This document shows positions 7,418-13,623 of a stretch of DNA of 13,623 nt, one piece after another; position 1 is the stretch's first letter; each line of letters opens with the position of its first letter. Position numbers and translations under genes: made by a program. Source of the stretch: Merdiplasma sp905207905 (GTDB lineage: Bacteria; Bacillota; Clostridia; Lachnospirales; Lachnospiraceae); contig CABRXX010000071.1 in the NCBI GenBank assembly GCA_902475025.1, forward strand, positions 1 through 13,623. The letters run 5' to 3'. The notes under the pieces were generated by a model. The model was not told the origin of the DNA. It saw only the letters and a list, made by a program, of their open reading frames with translations, and did no database searches.

Positions 7418-8778
7418 GTTGAAAATTTCACGGGGGACAAAGAGTTCCTTTTTAAGAAAAAAACTGCCAGGACAAAAGTGCAAAGCTCCGCCAAAGGCAC
7501 CGCTGCCCAGATTCCGGTTACTCCCCAAAATTGCGGCAATATATAAACAAAAAGAACACTCAGCACACACCCCCTTGCAAGGCATAGAAAGAGAGAACGC
7601 TGAGGCTTCAAAATCGCCTGAAAATATCCGATGATAAACATATTTGCACCCATAATCAAAAAACCGCTGAAATAGATCCGGACTGCTGTCTTGGACAAAG
7701 CCAGTATCTCTGCATTTGGTTTCAAAAAAACGTAGGTAAACAAATCCGGCACAAGAAGTCCAAGCAAAGCCGAAAGTCCGCAGATCGCAAATGCCGTTTT
7801 AAGCCCAATCGCTTTTACTCTGCGGATTCTCTCATATTCCCCTGCTCCATAATTGATAGAAATGATAGGCTGAGATGCCTGGTTGATTCCATTGCAAAGG
7901 CAGGTGACTACAATAGAACAGTTGGTGATTACTCCGTACATACTGACGCCTATTTCACCCACATAATTTAAAAGCTGCAGATTAAAAATGAACATCACAA
8001 AGCCTGCAAGGACCTCCAGTAAAAAGCTGGTAAATCCGTTTTTCAAAATGCGTATGGCAAAGGAGGGGGCAAGTCCTCTTACCGTAAACCGCAGCCCGTT
8101 TTTTTGTGAGGCAAAGTGAAGCAGCAATATCCCACAGGTACTCACAGAGCCGAGTACACTTGCAATCGCTGCTCCTGCCATTCCCATCTGCAGCGGAAAT
8201 ACGAAAACAATATCTAAAATCACATTTAAAATTCCGCCGAATACCACGCCTGTCATGGCAAGCTTCGGAGAACCGTCATTTCTTACAAAGGTCTGAAGGA
8301 AGGTGGAGAATGAAAAAAATGCAAGTCCCCATAAAATATAAGGCGCATAGTCCATAACATATGGTATCGTTTGATCTGTTGCCCCGAGAAAGCGGGCAAT
8401 TTTTTCAATAAACGGCAAAAAAAACGCCATATACAGAAGACAAACGCCTCCATTCAGTAAAACCGCCATGGAAAAATAACCATGTCCCATCTGTATTTCT
8501 CCCCGTCCTCTTGCAATGGACATCAGGACCGAACCGCCCACACCAAATAACAGACCTGTACCAAAAAATATATTAAACAGCGGAAGCACAATATTTAATG
8601 CTGCCATGGCCTCCATTCCAATTCCTTTTCCAATGATGATAGTATCTGCCAGCACATAAATAGAAGTAACCATCGTTCCGCAAATGGCTGGAAGAAGATA
8701 ATGAAAAAATAATTGTTTTACCGGCTTTGTAACAAATAAATCTGTCTGCATACTGACTGCACATCCTTTTCTCTTCAT
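7396..8778 (-). CDS. MATE family multidrug efflux transporter
   Basis: Cation-coupled (Na+ or H+) efflux pump of the MATE family, about 460 residues and mostly hydrophobic, consistent with 12 membrane helices. Family hallmarks are the N-terminal LLPAICGTMVTSIYVLADTI segment, PLFNIFFGTGLLFGVGGSVL, FVRNDGSPKLAMTG and, at the start of the second half, NQASQPIISINYGAGEYERI. The substrate cannot be read from sequence. The open frame extends to a TTG at 8835 with no ribosome binding site; I chose the ATG at 8778, which has AGGGA ten bases upstream. An ATG at 8751 (MQTDLF) is another option. That AGGG lies in a small CCCT-GTT-AGGG hairpin. A strong promoter within an inverted repeat precedes the gene, suggesting dedicated regulation. 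Confidence 0.9.
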   Translation of the reverse strand: MKRKGCAVSMQTDLFVTKPVKQLFFHYLLPAICGTMVTSIYVLADTIIIGKGIGMEAMAALNIVLPLFNIFFGTGLLFGVGGSVLMSIARGRGEIQMGHGYFSMAVLLNGGVCLLYMAFFLPFIEKIARFLGATDQTIPYVMDYAPYILWGLAFFSFSTFLQTFVRNDGSPKLAMTGVVFGGILNVILDIVFVFPLQMGMAGAAIASVLGSVSTCGILLLHFASQKNGLRFTVRGLAPSFAIRILKNGFTSFLLEVLAGFVMFIFNLQLLNYVGEIGVSMYGVITNCSIVVTCLCNGINQASQPIISINYGAGEYERIRRVKAIGLKTAFAICGLSALLGLLVPDLFTYVFLKPNAEILALSKTAVRIYFSGFLIMGANMFIIGYFQAILKPQRSLFLCLARGCVLSVLFVYILPQFWGVTGIWAAVPLAELCTFVLAVFFLKRNSLSPVKFSTCKKETM

Positions 8779-8840
8779 TTCATACCGTTCCCTAACAGGG
8801 TTTCCTATTCCTGCTTTATGATTATCCAAAAACAAAATCG

Positions 8841-8888
8841 ACCATCCAGTATGTTCTGGGCATTATAGCACCAGAAGAACTAAATGGT
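8841..8888. promoter_or_regulatory. Imperfect inverted repeat over the MATE promoter, candidate operator
   Basis: The left arm 8841-8859 (ACCATCCAGTATGTTCTGG) and right arm 8871-8888 (CCAGAAGAACTAAATGGT) are imperfect inverted repeats: the outer five and inner six bases match exactly, and AGT/ACT pairs in between, with a one-base bulge. The 11-base centre holds the -10 box. The right arm touches the -35 box and the left arm covers the predicted start site, as expected for a repressor or activator site controlling the pump. The binding protein is not in this window. Confidence 0.45.
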
Positions 8889-8891
8889 CAA
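8862..8891 (-). promoter_or_regulatory. Strong promoter for the MATE gene
   Basis: On the minus strand TTGACC (8891-8886) is followed after 18 bases by TATAAT (8867-8862), with TGC directly before it (extended -10). Transcription should start near 8855, about 77 bases before the chosen ATG. This is among the best promoter matches in the window. Confidence 0.7.
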
Positions 8892-8953
8892 TATATTTCT
8901 CAATTTCGTTTGTTCTTTCTGATCAAATCAATCGGTCTTGCAGCATAGGTGTC

Positions 8954-10039
8954 TTATTTTGCTTCTATGTACTTTAAGGCAGTCAGTGTCTCCGCACACA
9001 GAACGGCTCCCCCTGCTGCGCCTCTCACCGTATTGTGCGCCAGTCCTACAAATTTGTAATCATACACCTGATCCTCACGAATCCGGCCGATGGATACTCC
9101 CATTCCATTCTCATAGTCTACATCCAGCTTCACCTGGGGACGGTTGTCCTCTGTAAGATATTGAATAAACTGCTTCGGAGCGCTGGGGAGATTCAGTTCC
9201 TGAGGAAGTCCCTTAAAGTTTACCAGGCGGTGGATCAGCTCCTCCTTGGAAGGCTTTTTCCGAAATTTGACAAACACAGCAGCCGTATGGCCGTTCAGCA
9301 CCGGCACCCGGATGCACTGACAGGTAATTACCGGACTCTTAGCGGGCTTGATCACTCCGTCCTCGATCTTCCCCCAAATTCTAAGAGGCTCCATCTCACT
9401 TTTCTCCTCTTCGCCGCCGATGTAGGGGATAATATTCTCCACCATTTCCGGCCAATCCCGAAAAGTCTTTCCAGCGCCGGAAATTGCCTGATAGGTGGTA
9501 GCTACCACCTCGTATGGCTCAAACTCCCTCCAAGCGGTAAGAGCAGGAGCATAGGCCTGAATGGAACAGTTAGGTTTTACAGCGATAAAGCCCCGCTTTG
9601 TTCCAAGGCGCTCCTTCTGGTATTGGATCACATCAAAATGCTCGGGATTGATTTCCGGTACTACCATGGGCACATCTGGAGTCCAGCGGTGAGCGCTGTT
9701 GTTGGAAACAACGGGAGTCTCCGTCTTCGCATATTCCTCCTCGATCTTTTTGATCTCATCCTTGGTCATATCTACTGCGGAAAAAACAAAGTCTACGGTA
9801 GCAGCCACCTTTTCTACTTCATTTACATTCATCACTACCAGATTTTTCACAGCTTCCGGCATGGGGGTATCCATTTTCCAGCGGCCGCCCACAGCCTCCT
9901 CATAGGTTTTGCCTGCGCTTCTTGCACTGGCTGCCACTGTCACCACTTCATACCAGGGGTGATTTTCCAGCAGTGAGATAAAGCGCTGGCCTACCATACC
10001 TGTTGCACCTAAAATACCTACTCTCAGCTTCTGATCCAT
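8954..10039 (-). CDS. asd: Aspartate-semialdehyde dehydrogenase
   Basis: NADP-dependent enzyme that converts L-aspartyl-4-phosphate to aspartate semialdehyde, the branch point to lysine/diaminopimelate, threonine and methionine. The 361-residue protein has an N-terminal Rossmann motif GILGATGMVG (8-17), the catalytic cysteine Cys158 in VKPNCSIQ, the ISGAGK turn (186-191) and a candidate catalytic His251 in RVPVLNGHTAAV. Length and the NCSIQ/SGAGKTF wording fit the long form found in archaea, fungi and many Clostridia rather than the E. coli type. GAGGAG precedes the ATG by nine bases. Diaminopimelate demand makes it essential in most cell-wall-bearing bacteria. A separate promoter with an inverted repeat and a terminator-like hairpin lie between argH and this gene, so it is probably regulated on its own. 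No clear terminator follows before the MATE promoter. Confidence 0.95.
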   Translation of the reverse strand: MDQKLRVGILGATGMVGQRFISLLENHPWYEVVTVAASARSAGKTYEEAVGGRWKMDTPMPEAVKNLVVMNVNEVEKVAATVDFVFSAVDMTKDEIKKIEEEYAKTETPVVSNNSAHRWTPDVPMVVPEINPEHFDVIQYQKERLGTKRGFIAVKPNCSIQAYAPALTAWREFEPYEVVATTYQAISGAGKTFRDWPEMVENIIPYIGGEEEKSEMEPLRIWGKIEDGVIKPAKSPVITCQCIRVPVLNGHTAAVFVKFRKKPSKEELIHRLVNFKGLPQELNLPSAPKQFIQYLTEDNRPQVKLDVDYENGMGVSIGRIREDQVYDYKFVGLAHNTVRGAAGGAVLCAETLTALKYIEAK

Positions 10040-10059
10040 TTTTTCTATCTCCTCATCTT

Positions 10060-10081
10060 AAATAAAATGCCCCCTTGGGGG
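10060..10081 (-). terminator. Terminator-like hairpin in the asd leader (possible attenuator)
   Basis: On the minus strand CCCCC (10081-10077), AA and GGGGG (10074-10070) are followed by CATTTTATTT. The two-base gap means the real stem is four G-C pairs with a CAAG loop. It lies downstream of the predicted asd promoter and 21 bases before its ATG region, so it could end the argH transcript or attenuate asd. An upstream GGGG at 10111-10107 on the same strand could compete for the C run. Confidence 0.4.
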
Positions 10082-10095
10082 ATGTCATCAGCTCG

Positions 10096-10117
10096 GGCGA
10101 TTACGACCCCTTTCGCC
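10096..10117 (-). promoter_or_regulatory. Small stem-loop in the asd leader
   Basis: GGCGA (10096-10100) and TCGCC (10113-10117) can pair with a 12-base loop whose GGGG (minus strand) is complementary to the C run of the following hairpin. Position just after the predicted start site and before the terminator-like hairpin suits a leader switch. I recognise no known riboswitch class in it; in particular it is too short for a lysine riboswitch. Confidence 0.25.
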
Positions 10118-10134
10118 ATGTATACGCCGATTAA

Positions 10135-10168
10135 TGACAAATGTACGCTTCTGGCGCACATTTGTCAA
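10135..10168 (-). promoter_or_regulatory. asd promoter embedded in a perfect 10-base inverted repeat (operator)
   Basis: TGACAAATGT (10135-10144) and ACATTTGTCA (10158-10167) are exact inverted repeats 13 bases apart. On the minus strand the first arm completes a perfect -35 box TTGACA (10168-10163) and, after 17 bases, the second arm contains TACATT (10145-10140), a four-of-six -10 box. The two promoter elements thus sit on the two arms, as in repressor-controlled promoters. Each arm has the core ACA-NN-TGT, which resembles boxes of the BlaI/MecI/CopY repressor family; this is only a resemblance. Start site predicted near 10133. Confidence 0.55.
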
Positions 10169-10195
10169 GAACTTTTTTGTCATAACAGGAACTCT

Positions 10196-11590
10196 CTACC
10201 CTGCAAGACCGGTATTTTTCTCCAGATACTGCCGTTCCAGCCCAATCACTTCTTCCATCCTCTTTCTCCCCGGAGCACCAAGAGTCATACGCTTTTCCAC
10301 GCAGGTTTCCAAAGAAATGGCCTCATAAATATCCTCCTGAAATACCGGGCTGACAGCTTTGTATTCCTCCAGGCTCATCTCATCCAGAGAGATGCCCTTA
10401 TCCAGACAGTACAGTACCAGCTGGCCCACAATCCCATGGGCGTCCCGGAAGGGAACTCCGTGATTTACCAGATAATCTGCCGCATCAGTAGCATTCGTAA
10501 ACCCTTTTTGGGCAGAGGCCTTCATCACATCTTCCCGGAATTTCATGGTGGAGACCATGCCGGTAAACAGTGCGATACAGCCTTTCACCGTATCCATGGC
10601 ATCAAAGGTAAGCTCCTTATCCTCCTGCATGTCCTTATTGTAGGCCAGAGGCAATCCTTTCATGGTGGTAAGCAAAGACAGCAGTGCGCCGTAAACCCTT
10701 CCGGTCTTTCCTCTTACCAGCTCTGCAATATCCGGATTTTTCTTCTGCGGCATGATGCTGCTTCCCGTGCTGTAGGAATCATCAAGTTCCACAAACCGAT
10801 ACTCATTGGAATTCCAGATAATGATCTCCTCAGAAAAACGGCTTAAATGCATCATAATAGTGGAGCAGGCTGAGAGAAATTCAATCAGGTAATCCCGGTC
10901 AGAGACGGAATCCATACTGTTTAACGTAGGTCCATAAAAGCCCAGAAGTTTTGCCGTGTACTCCCGATCCAGAGGATAGGTTGTGCCTGCCAAAGCTCCC
11001 GCACCCAAAGGACAGTAATTCATCCGCTGGTAAATATCATAGAGGCGCTGTCGATCCCTCTTAAACATCTCAAAATAGGCTCCCACATGATGGGCCAGGG
11101 TGACCGGCTGGGCTTTCTGCAGGTGGGTGAAACCGGGCATGTAGGTATCCAGGTGTTCCTCCATAATGGAAAGCAGCGCATGGAGCAGGTTTTTCAAAAG
11201 CTGATCCACCGCCTGAATCTCCCCTCTTGTGTATAGGCGCATATCCAGCGCCACCTGATCATTCCTGCTTCTTCCTGTGTGCAACTTCTTGCCGGACTCG
11301 CCCACTCTCCGAATCAGATTCGCCTCCACAAAACTATGAATATCTTCATATTCTTCTGTGATTTCCAGCGTCCCGTTCTCCACATCCCGCAGGATTCCCT
11401 GCAGTCCGCCGATGATCTCATCCCGCTCCTGCCGGGTCAGGATTCCCTGCTTTGCCAGCATGGTCACATGCGCCATACTTCCCTCAATATCCTGTCTGTA
11501 AAATTTTCGGTCAAAGGAAATAGACGCATTAAAATTATAAACCAGCTGATCCGTCTCCTTTGTGAATCTTCCTCCCCAAAGCTGTGCCAT
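10196..11590 (-). CDS. argH: Argininosuccinate lyase
   Basis: Cytosolic enzyme cleaving argininosuccinate to arginine and fumarate, the last step of arginine synthesis, acting as a homotetramer. The 464-residue length is normal. It opens with the family's LWGGRF, has HTGRSRNDQV (104-113), the catalytic-base motif THLQKAQP (His156) and the fumarase-superfamily signature GSSIMPQKKNP (276-286) with the catalytic serine in it; ends in the usual C-terminal helical domain. All key residues are present. GGAGGAG lies six bases before the ATG. argG is not adjacent on this side; the gene sits between queH and asd and appears to have its own promoter upstream, at 11740-11768. Confidence 0.96.
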   Translation of the reverse strand: MAQLWGGRFTKETDQLVYNFNASISFDRKFYRQDIEGSMAHVTMLAKQGILTRQERDEIIGGLQGILRDVENGTLEITEEYEDIHSFVEANLIRRVGESGKKLHTGRSRNDQVALDMRLYTRGEIQAVDQLLKNLLHALLSIMEEHLDTYMPGFTHLQKAQPVTLAHHVGAYFEMFKRDRQRLYDIYQRMNYCPLGAGALAGTTYPLDREYTAKLLGFYGPTLNSMDSVSDRDYLIEFLSACSTIMMHLSRFSEEIIIWNSNEYRFVELDDSYSTGSSIMPQKKNPDIAELVRGKTGRVYGALLSLLTTMKGLPLAYNKDMQEDKELTFDAMDTVKGCIALFTGMVSTMKFREDVMKASAQKGFTNATDAADYLVNHGVPFRDAHGIVGQLVLYCLDKGISLDEMSLEEYKAVSPVFQEDIYEAISLETCVEKRMTLGAPGRKRMEEVIGLERQYLEKNTGLAG

Positions 11591-11739
11591 ATAAGTCTCC
11601 TCCTTGTACTGGTCTGGCAGCGCCCCATACCAAATTCTTGATACTTTGCCGCTGCCTTGTCCATCTTTCGTCTCTGTCGTTCCTGTCTTATCTTCCTTTA
11701 CTGCTTTTTCTGTCTCTTCCCGTTTTTAATTGCCTTTCC

Positions 11740-11768
11740 AGTATACTATGCAGAATGCTCAAATGCAA
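11740..11768 (-). promoter_or_regulatory. Candidate argH promoter
   Basis: On the minus strand TTGCAT (11768-11763) and TATACT (11745-11740) are 17 bases apart. The -10 box matches five of six; the -35 is weak and lies over the queH stop codon. The leader that follows, about 140 bases, is strongly purine-rich and shows no convincing ARG-box palindrome or riboswitch. Confidence 0.4.
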
Positions 11769-12432
11769 TTCTTTTCCTCAGCTTTGCCGCCGCTTCTCTC
11801 AGAGACGTTTCCCTGGCTCTTTTCCCGCTCGCTTTTGGAGAACACACAGCCGCAGTAGTCCTGACGGTACAATCCATAGAGCCCGGAAAGCTCTACAGAC
11901 CGTTTATAACCGTTCTTTTTTTTAAAGTCAGAGGGCAGATGTTTCACCTGATACTGCCGTTCCAGCTCTTCCCCGATCTCGTTGATCTTCTCCGCATTTT
12001 TCAGGGGGCTGATAGAGAGTGTGGTGGTAAAATAGTCAAACCCTCCCTCAGCGGCCATCCTGGCAGCCGCTTCCATTCTCAGCCGGTAACAGGCAAAGCA
12101 GCGCTCCCCGCCCTCAAAGATCTGCTCCAGCCCTTTTACTGCCTCATAAAAATCTTTTGGGTCATACGTTCCCTCCAAAAAGCGGACAGGATGATGAGCA
12201 GGAAGCTTCTGGATCAGTTCCCGCTGCTCCACCACCCGTTTTTCATATTCCCTGGGCGGGTAAATGTTTGGATTATAATAAAAAACCGTAATTTCAAAAT
12301 ACTGAGATAAATATTCTAATACATAACTGCTGCAGGGGGCACAGCAGCTGTGGAGCAGCAGTCTTGGGACCCTCTCCCCGGAAGATCCCCCAGCAAATGC
12401 TCCAACTCCCTCTGGTAGTTTCGTTTATTCAT
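11759..12432 (-). pseudogene. queH: Epoxyqueuosine reductase QueH, frameshifted near its N-terminus
   Basis: QueH reduces epoxyqueuosine to queuosine at the tRNA wobble position, replacing the unrelated QueG. The correct start is the ATG at 12432, with AGGA six bases upstream; it reads MNKRNYQRELEHLLGDLPG and then runs out of frame to a stop at 12316. The rest of the protein is in the -1 frame: VPRLLLHSCCAPCSSYVLEY, YYNPNIYPPREYEKR, ERCFACYRLRMEAA, QDYCGCVFS, i.e. the family's cysteine pairs for iron binding. That frame has no ATG, GTG or TTG before HSCCAPC; the first, GTG at 12235, would lose it. One missing base in the G runs at 12387-12391 or 12376-12379 (C runs on the plus strand) explains it. 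Restored, the protein would have about 224 residues. Sequencing error, a real inactivating mutation or slippage are all possible. Confidence 0.85.
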
Positions 12433-12494
12433 ATACAATCCTTTCCTAAACCTTCTTTTGCATCAAGACTTATTCACTGACGCCGCGTTTCTTC

Positions 12495-12500
12495 ATTATA
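12495..12500 (-). promoter_or_regulatory. Possible -10 box for queH
   Basis: The minus strand reads GGTGTATAATG, a perfect TATAAT about 60 bases before the queH start. No good -35 box lies 16-18 bases upstream, so it is weak. The 125-base divergent gap must also carry the promoter of the ABC transporter genes; for those I see only poor candidates such as TAGAAT at 12522-12527 on the plus strand. Confidence 0.3.
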
Positions 12501-12557
12501 CACCATTCCTCCATTTTTTCATAGAATATCATATAGAAACACCAAAGGAGGATCCCT

Positions 12558-13319
12558 GTGAAACCACTGCTGGAAGTAACACATTTATCTTACGCCTATC
12601 ACAGCGTAAACGGCGAAACCTACGCCCTCTCCGACCTGTCCTTTCAGGTGGAACAAGGCGAATTCATCGCAATCGTAGGACCAAGCGGCTGTGGCAAATC
12701 CACGCTGCTTTCTTTAATTGCAGGCTTGCTGCAGCCGGAAGAAGGTGAAATCCTGTTAGAGGGAACGCCGGTGGAGGAGGCCAAGACTGCGGTTGGATAT
12801 ATGCTTCAAAAAGATCAGCTTCTGGAATGGCGCACTATTTATCAGAACGTGATTCTTGGACTGGAAATTCAGCATAAGCTGAATCCCCACAACATTAAAC
12901 GCATTGAAAAAATGCTCCGGGATTATGGACTGGCTGCCTTTCGAAACGTCAGGCCCAGCCAGCTCTCCGGAGGGATGCGCCAGCGGGCCGCCATGATCCG
13001 CACACTGGCACAGAATCCCAATCTTCTGCTCCTAGATGAACCGTTCTCTGCGCTGGACTATATGACCAGGATCTCTGTCTGTGATGATATTTACCGGATC
13101 ATTAAACAGGAAGGAAAAACAGCGATTCTTGTGACTCATGATCTTTCCGAGGCAGTAAGCACTGCTGACCGGGTGATTGTACTCTCCTCAAGGCCTGCTG
13201 CCATTAAGACCATCGTAGAGATCCGCATCGACCTTCCAGAGCGGACACCTTTCTTATCCCGCAGCGCGCCAGAATTTAAAACTTATTTTAATCAAATCTG
13301 GAAGGAGCTGAAACCATGA
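12558..13319 (+). CDS. ABC importer ATP-binding protein, nitrate/sulfonate/taurine (SsuB/TauB) family
   Basis: Nucleotide-binding subunit (253 residues) of an ABC importer. Present are Walker A GPSGCGKST (41-49), Q-loop Gln84, signature LSGGMRQR (136-143), Walker B LLLLDEP (156-162), D-loop SALD (164-167) and H-loop His194. The C-terminal tail with LSSRPAAIKTIVEIRIDLPER and FNQIWKEL is typical of the SsuB/TauB/ThiZ subfamily, which imports sulfonates, nitrate/bicarbonate, thiamine precursors or similar small molecules; the substrate cannot be told without the binding protein, which should lie beyond the window. It starts with GTG, chosen because AAGGAGG ends six bases before it. The next gene overlaps its stop (ATGA). 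No TPP or SAM riboswitch is seen in the 125 bases upstream. Confidence 0.93.
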   Translation: MKPLLEVTHLSYAYHSVNGETYALSDLSFQVEQGEFIAIVGPSGCGKSTLLSLIAGLLQPEEGEILLEGTPVEEAKTAVGYMLQKDQLLEWRTIYQNVILGLEIQHKLNPHNIKRIEKMLRDYGLAAFRNVRPSQLSGGMRQRAAMIRTLAQNPNLLLLDEPFSALDYMTRISVCDDIYRIIKQEGKTAILVTHDLSEAVSTADRVIVLSSRPAAIKTIVEIRIDLPERTPFLSRSAPEFKTYFNQIWKELKP

Positions 13320-13623
13320 ATGAAATTTCCACTGCGCACAAAGAATATCTGGCAAAACGCCAGCGTCAAAAACAGTTGATTCGCTTTTCCCGGATTTCTA
13401 TTATTCTGCTGTTTTTAATCCTCTGGGAGACAGCTGCCAGAGAAAACTGGATTGATGCCTTCATTTTTTCCAGTCCCTCCCGGGTCTTTTTTACCGCCCG
13501 GGATATGTTTCTGGATCACAGCATTTTTTCCCATACAGGAATTACCCTGCTGGAAACCCTGGCCAGTTTCTTTCTTACCATTGTCATCGGCCTGCTGTCT
13601 GCCATCCTGCTGTGGTACAGTCC
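13316..13623 (+). CDS. ABC importer permease, SsuC/TauC-type, partial (cut by window end)
   Basis: The ATG overlaps the stop codon of the ATPase gene, and AAGGAG lies eight bases upstream. The visible 102 residues have a basic cytoplasmic N-terminus (KEYLAKRQRQKQ), a first membrane helix (about 25-41, SRISIILLFLILWETAA), the family phrase FSSPSRVFFTARDM (51-64) and the start of the second helix after THTGITLLETL-like sequence (HTGITLLETLASFFLTIVIG, 73-92). This is the usual N-terminus of permeases that pair with SsuB/TauB-type ATPases. The reading frame is open to the window edge; the conserved EAA loop that contacts the ATPase would come later. Confidence 0.9.
   Translation, partial: MNEISTAHKEYLAKRQRQKQLIRFSRISIILLFLILWETAARENWIDAFIFSSPSRVFFTARDMFLDHSIFSHTGITLLETLASFFLTIVIGLLSAILLWYS

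Noticed and set aside
9035..9976. 313-codon open frame on the plus strand
   Set aside because: Fully antisense to asd, no ribosome binding site and no recognisable domain.
10040..10195. Lysine riboswitch upstream of asd
   Set aside because: The leader after the predicted start is under 100 bases and lacks the conserved lysine-riboswitch core segments.
10067..10846. 259-codon open frame on the plus strand
   Set aside because: Antisense to the asd leader and argH; shadow composition.
11464..11664. Minus-strand 66-codon frame overlapping the argH start
   Set aside because: No ribosome binding site, and most of it overlaps argH in another frame.
11657..12310. 217-codon open frame on the plus strand opposite queH
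   Set aside because: The minus strand carries clear QueH motifs over the same span, so this is a shadow.
12433..12557. TPP riboswitch upstream of the ABC transporter, which could have named its substrate
   Set aside because: No CTGAGA-type core or matching stems in the 125-base gap.

Overview
The window reads as chromosomal DNA from a Gram-positive, low-to-mid GC anaerobe of the class Clostridia, most likely a gut Lachnospiraceae. I base this on the protein sequences (ParE/ParC, TopB and a long-form aspartate-semialdehyde dehydrogenase in clostridial style), the strong AGGAGG-type ribosome binding sites and the TTGACA/TATAAT-type promoters. No RNA gene, insertion sequence, CRISPR array or phage gene is visible.

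All genes from position 148 to 12432 lie on the minus strand. In transcription order they are: queH (tRNA queuosine synthesis, broken by a frameshift at 12376-12391), argH (last step of arginine synthesis), asd (lysine/threonine/methionine branch point), a MATE efflux pump, topB (topoisomerase III), a GlmU-C-terminal-like left-handed beta-helix protein, then parE and parC (topoisomerase IV-type pair). The last four (7332 to 148) probably form one transcription unit. It starts from a promoter inside the tail of the MATE gene and ends in a 147-base region with three successive hairpins. On the plus strand, divergent from queH, an ABC importer of the nitrate/sulfonate/thiamine-precursor type begins (ATPase, then a permease cut by the window end, start and stop codons overlapping as ATGA).

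The parts that ordinary gene content does not explain are mostly regulatory. asd has its own promoter, whose -35 and -10 boxes lie on the two arms of a perfect 10-base inverted repeat; a terminator-like hairpin and a 24-codon leader reading frame follow. The MATE gene has a near-consensus promoter centred in a long imperfect inverted repeat, which suggests regulated expression. queH appears to have lost one base in a G run. Two type IA/IIA enzymes able to decatenate DNA are co-linear with a predicted acyltransferase between them. No wholly new multi-gene system is evident; most of the window is core metabolism and DNA topology.
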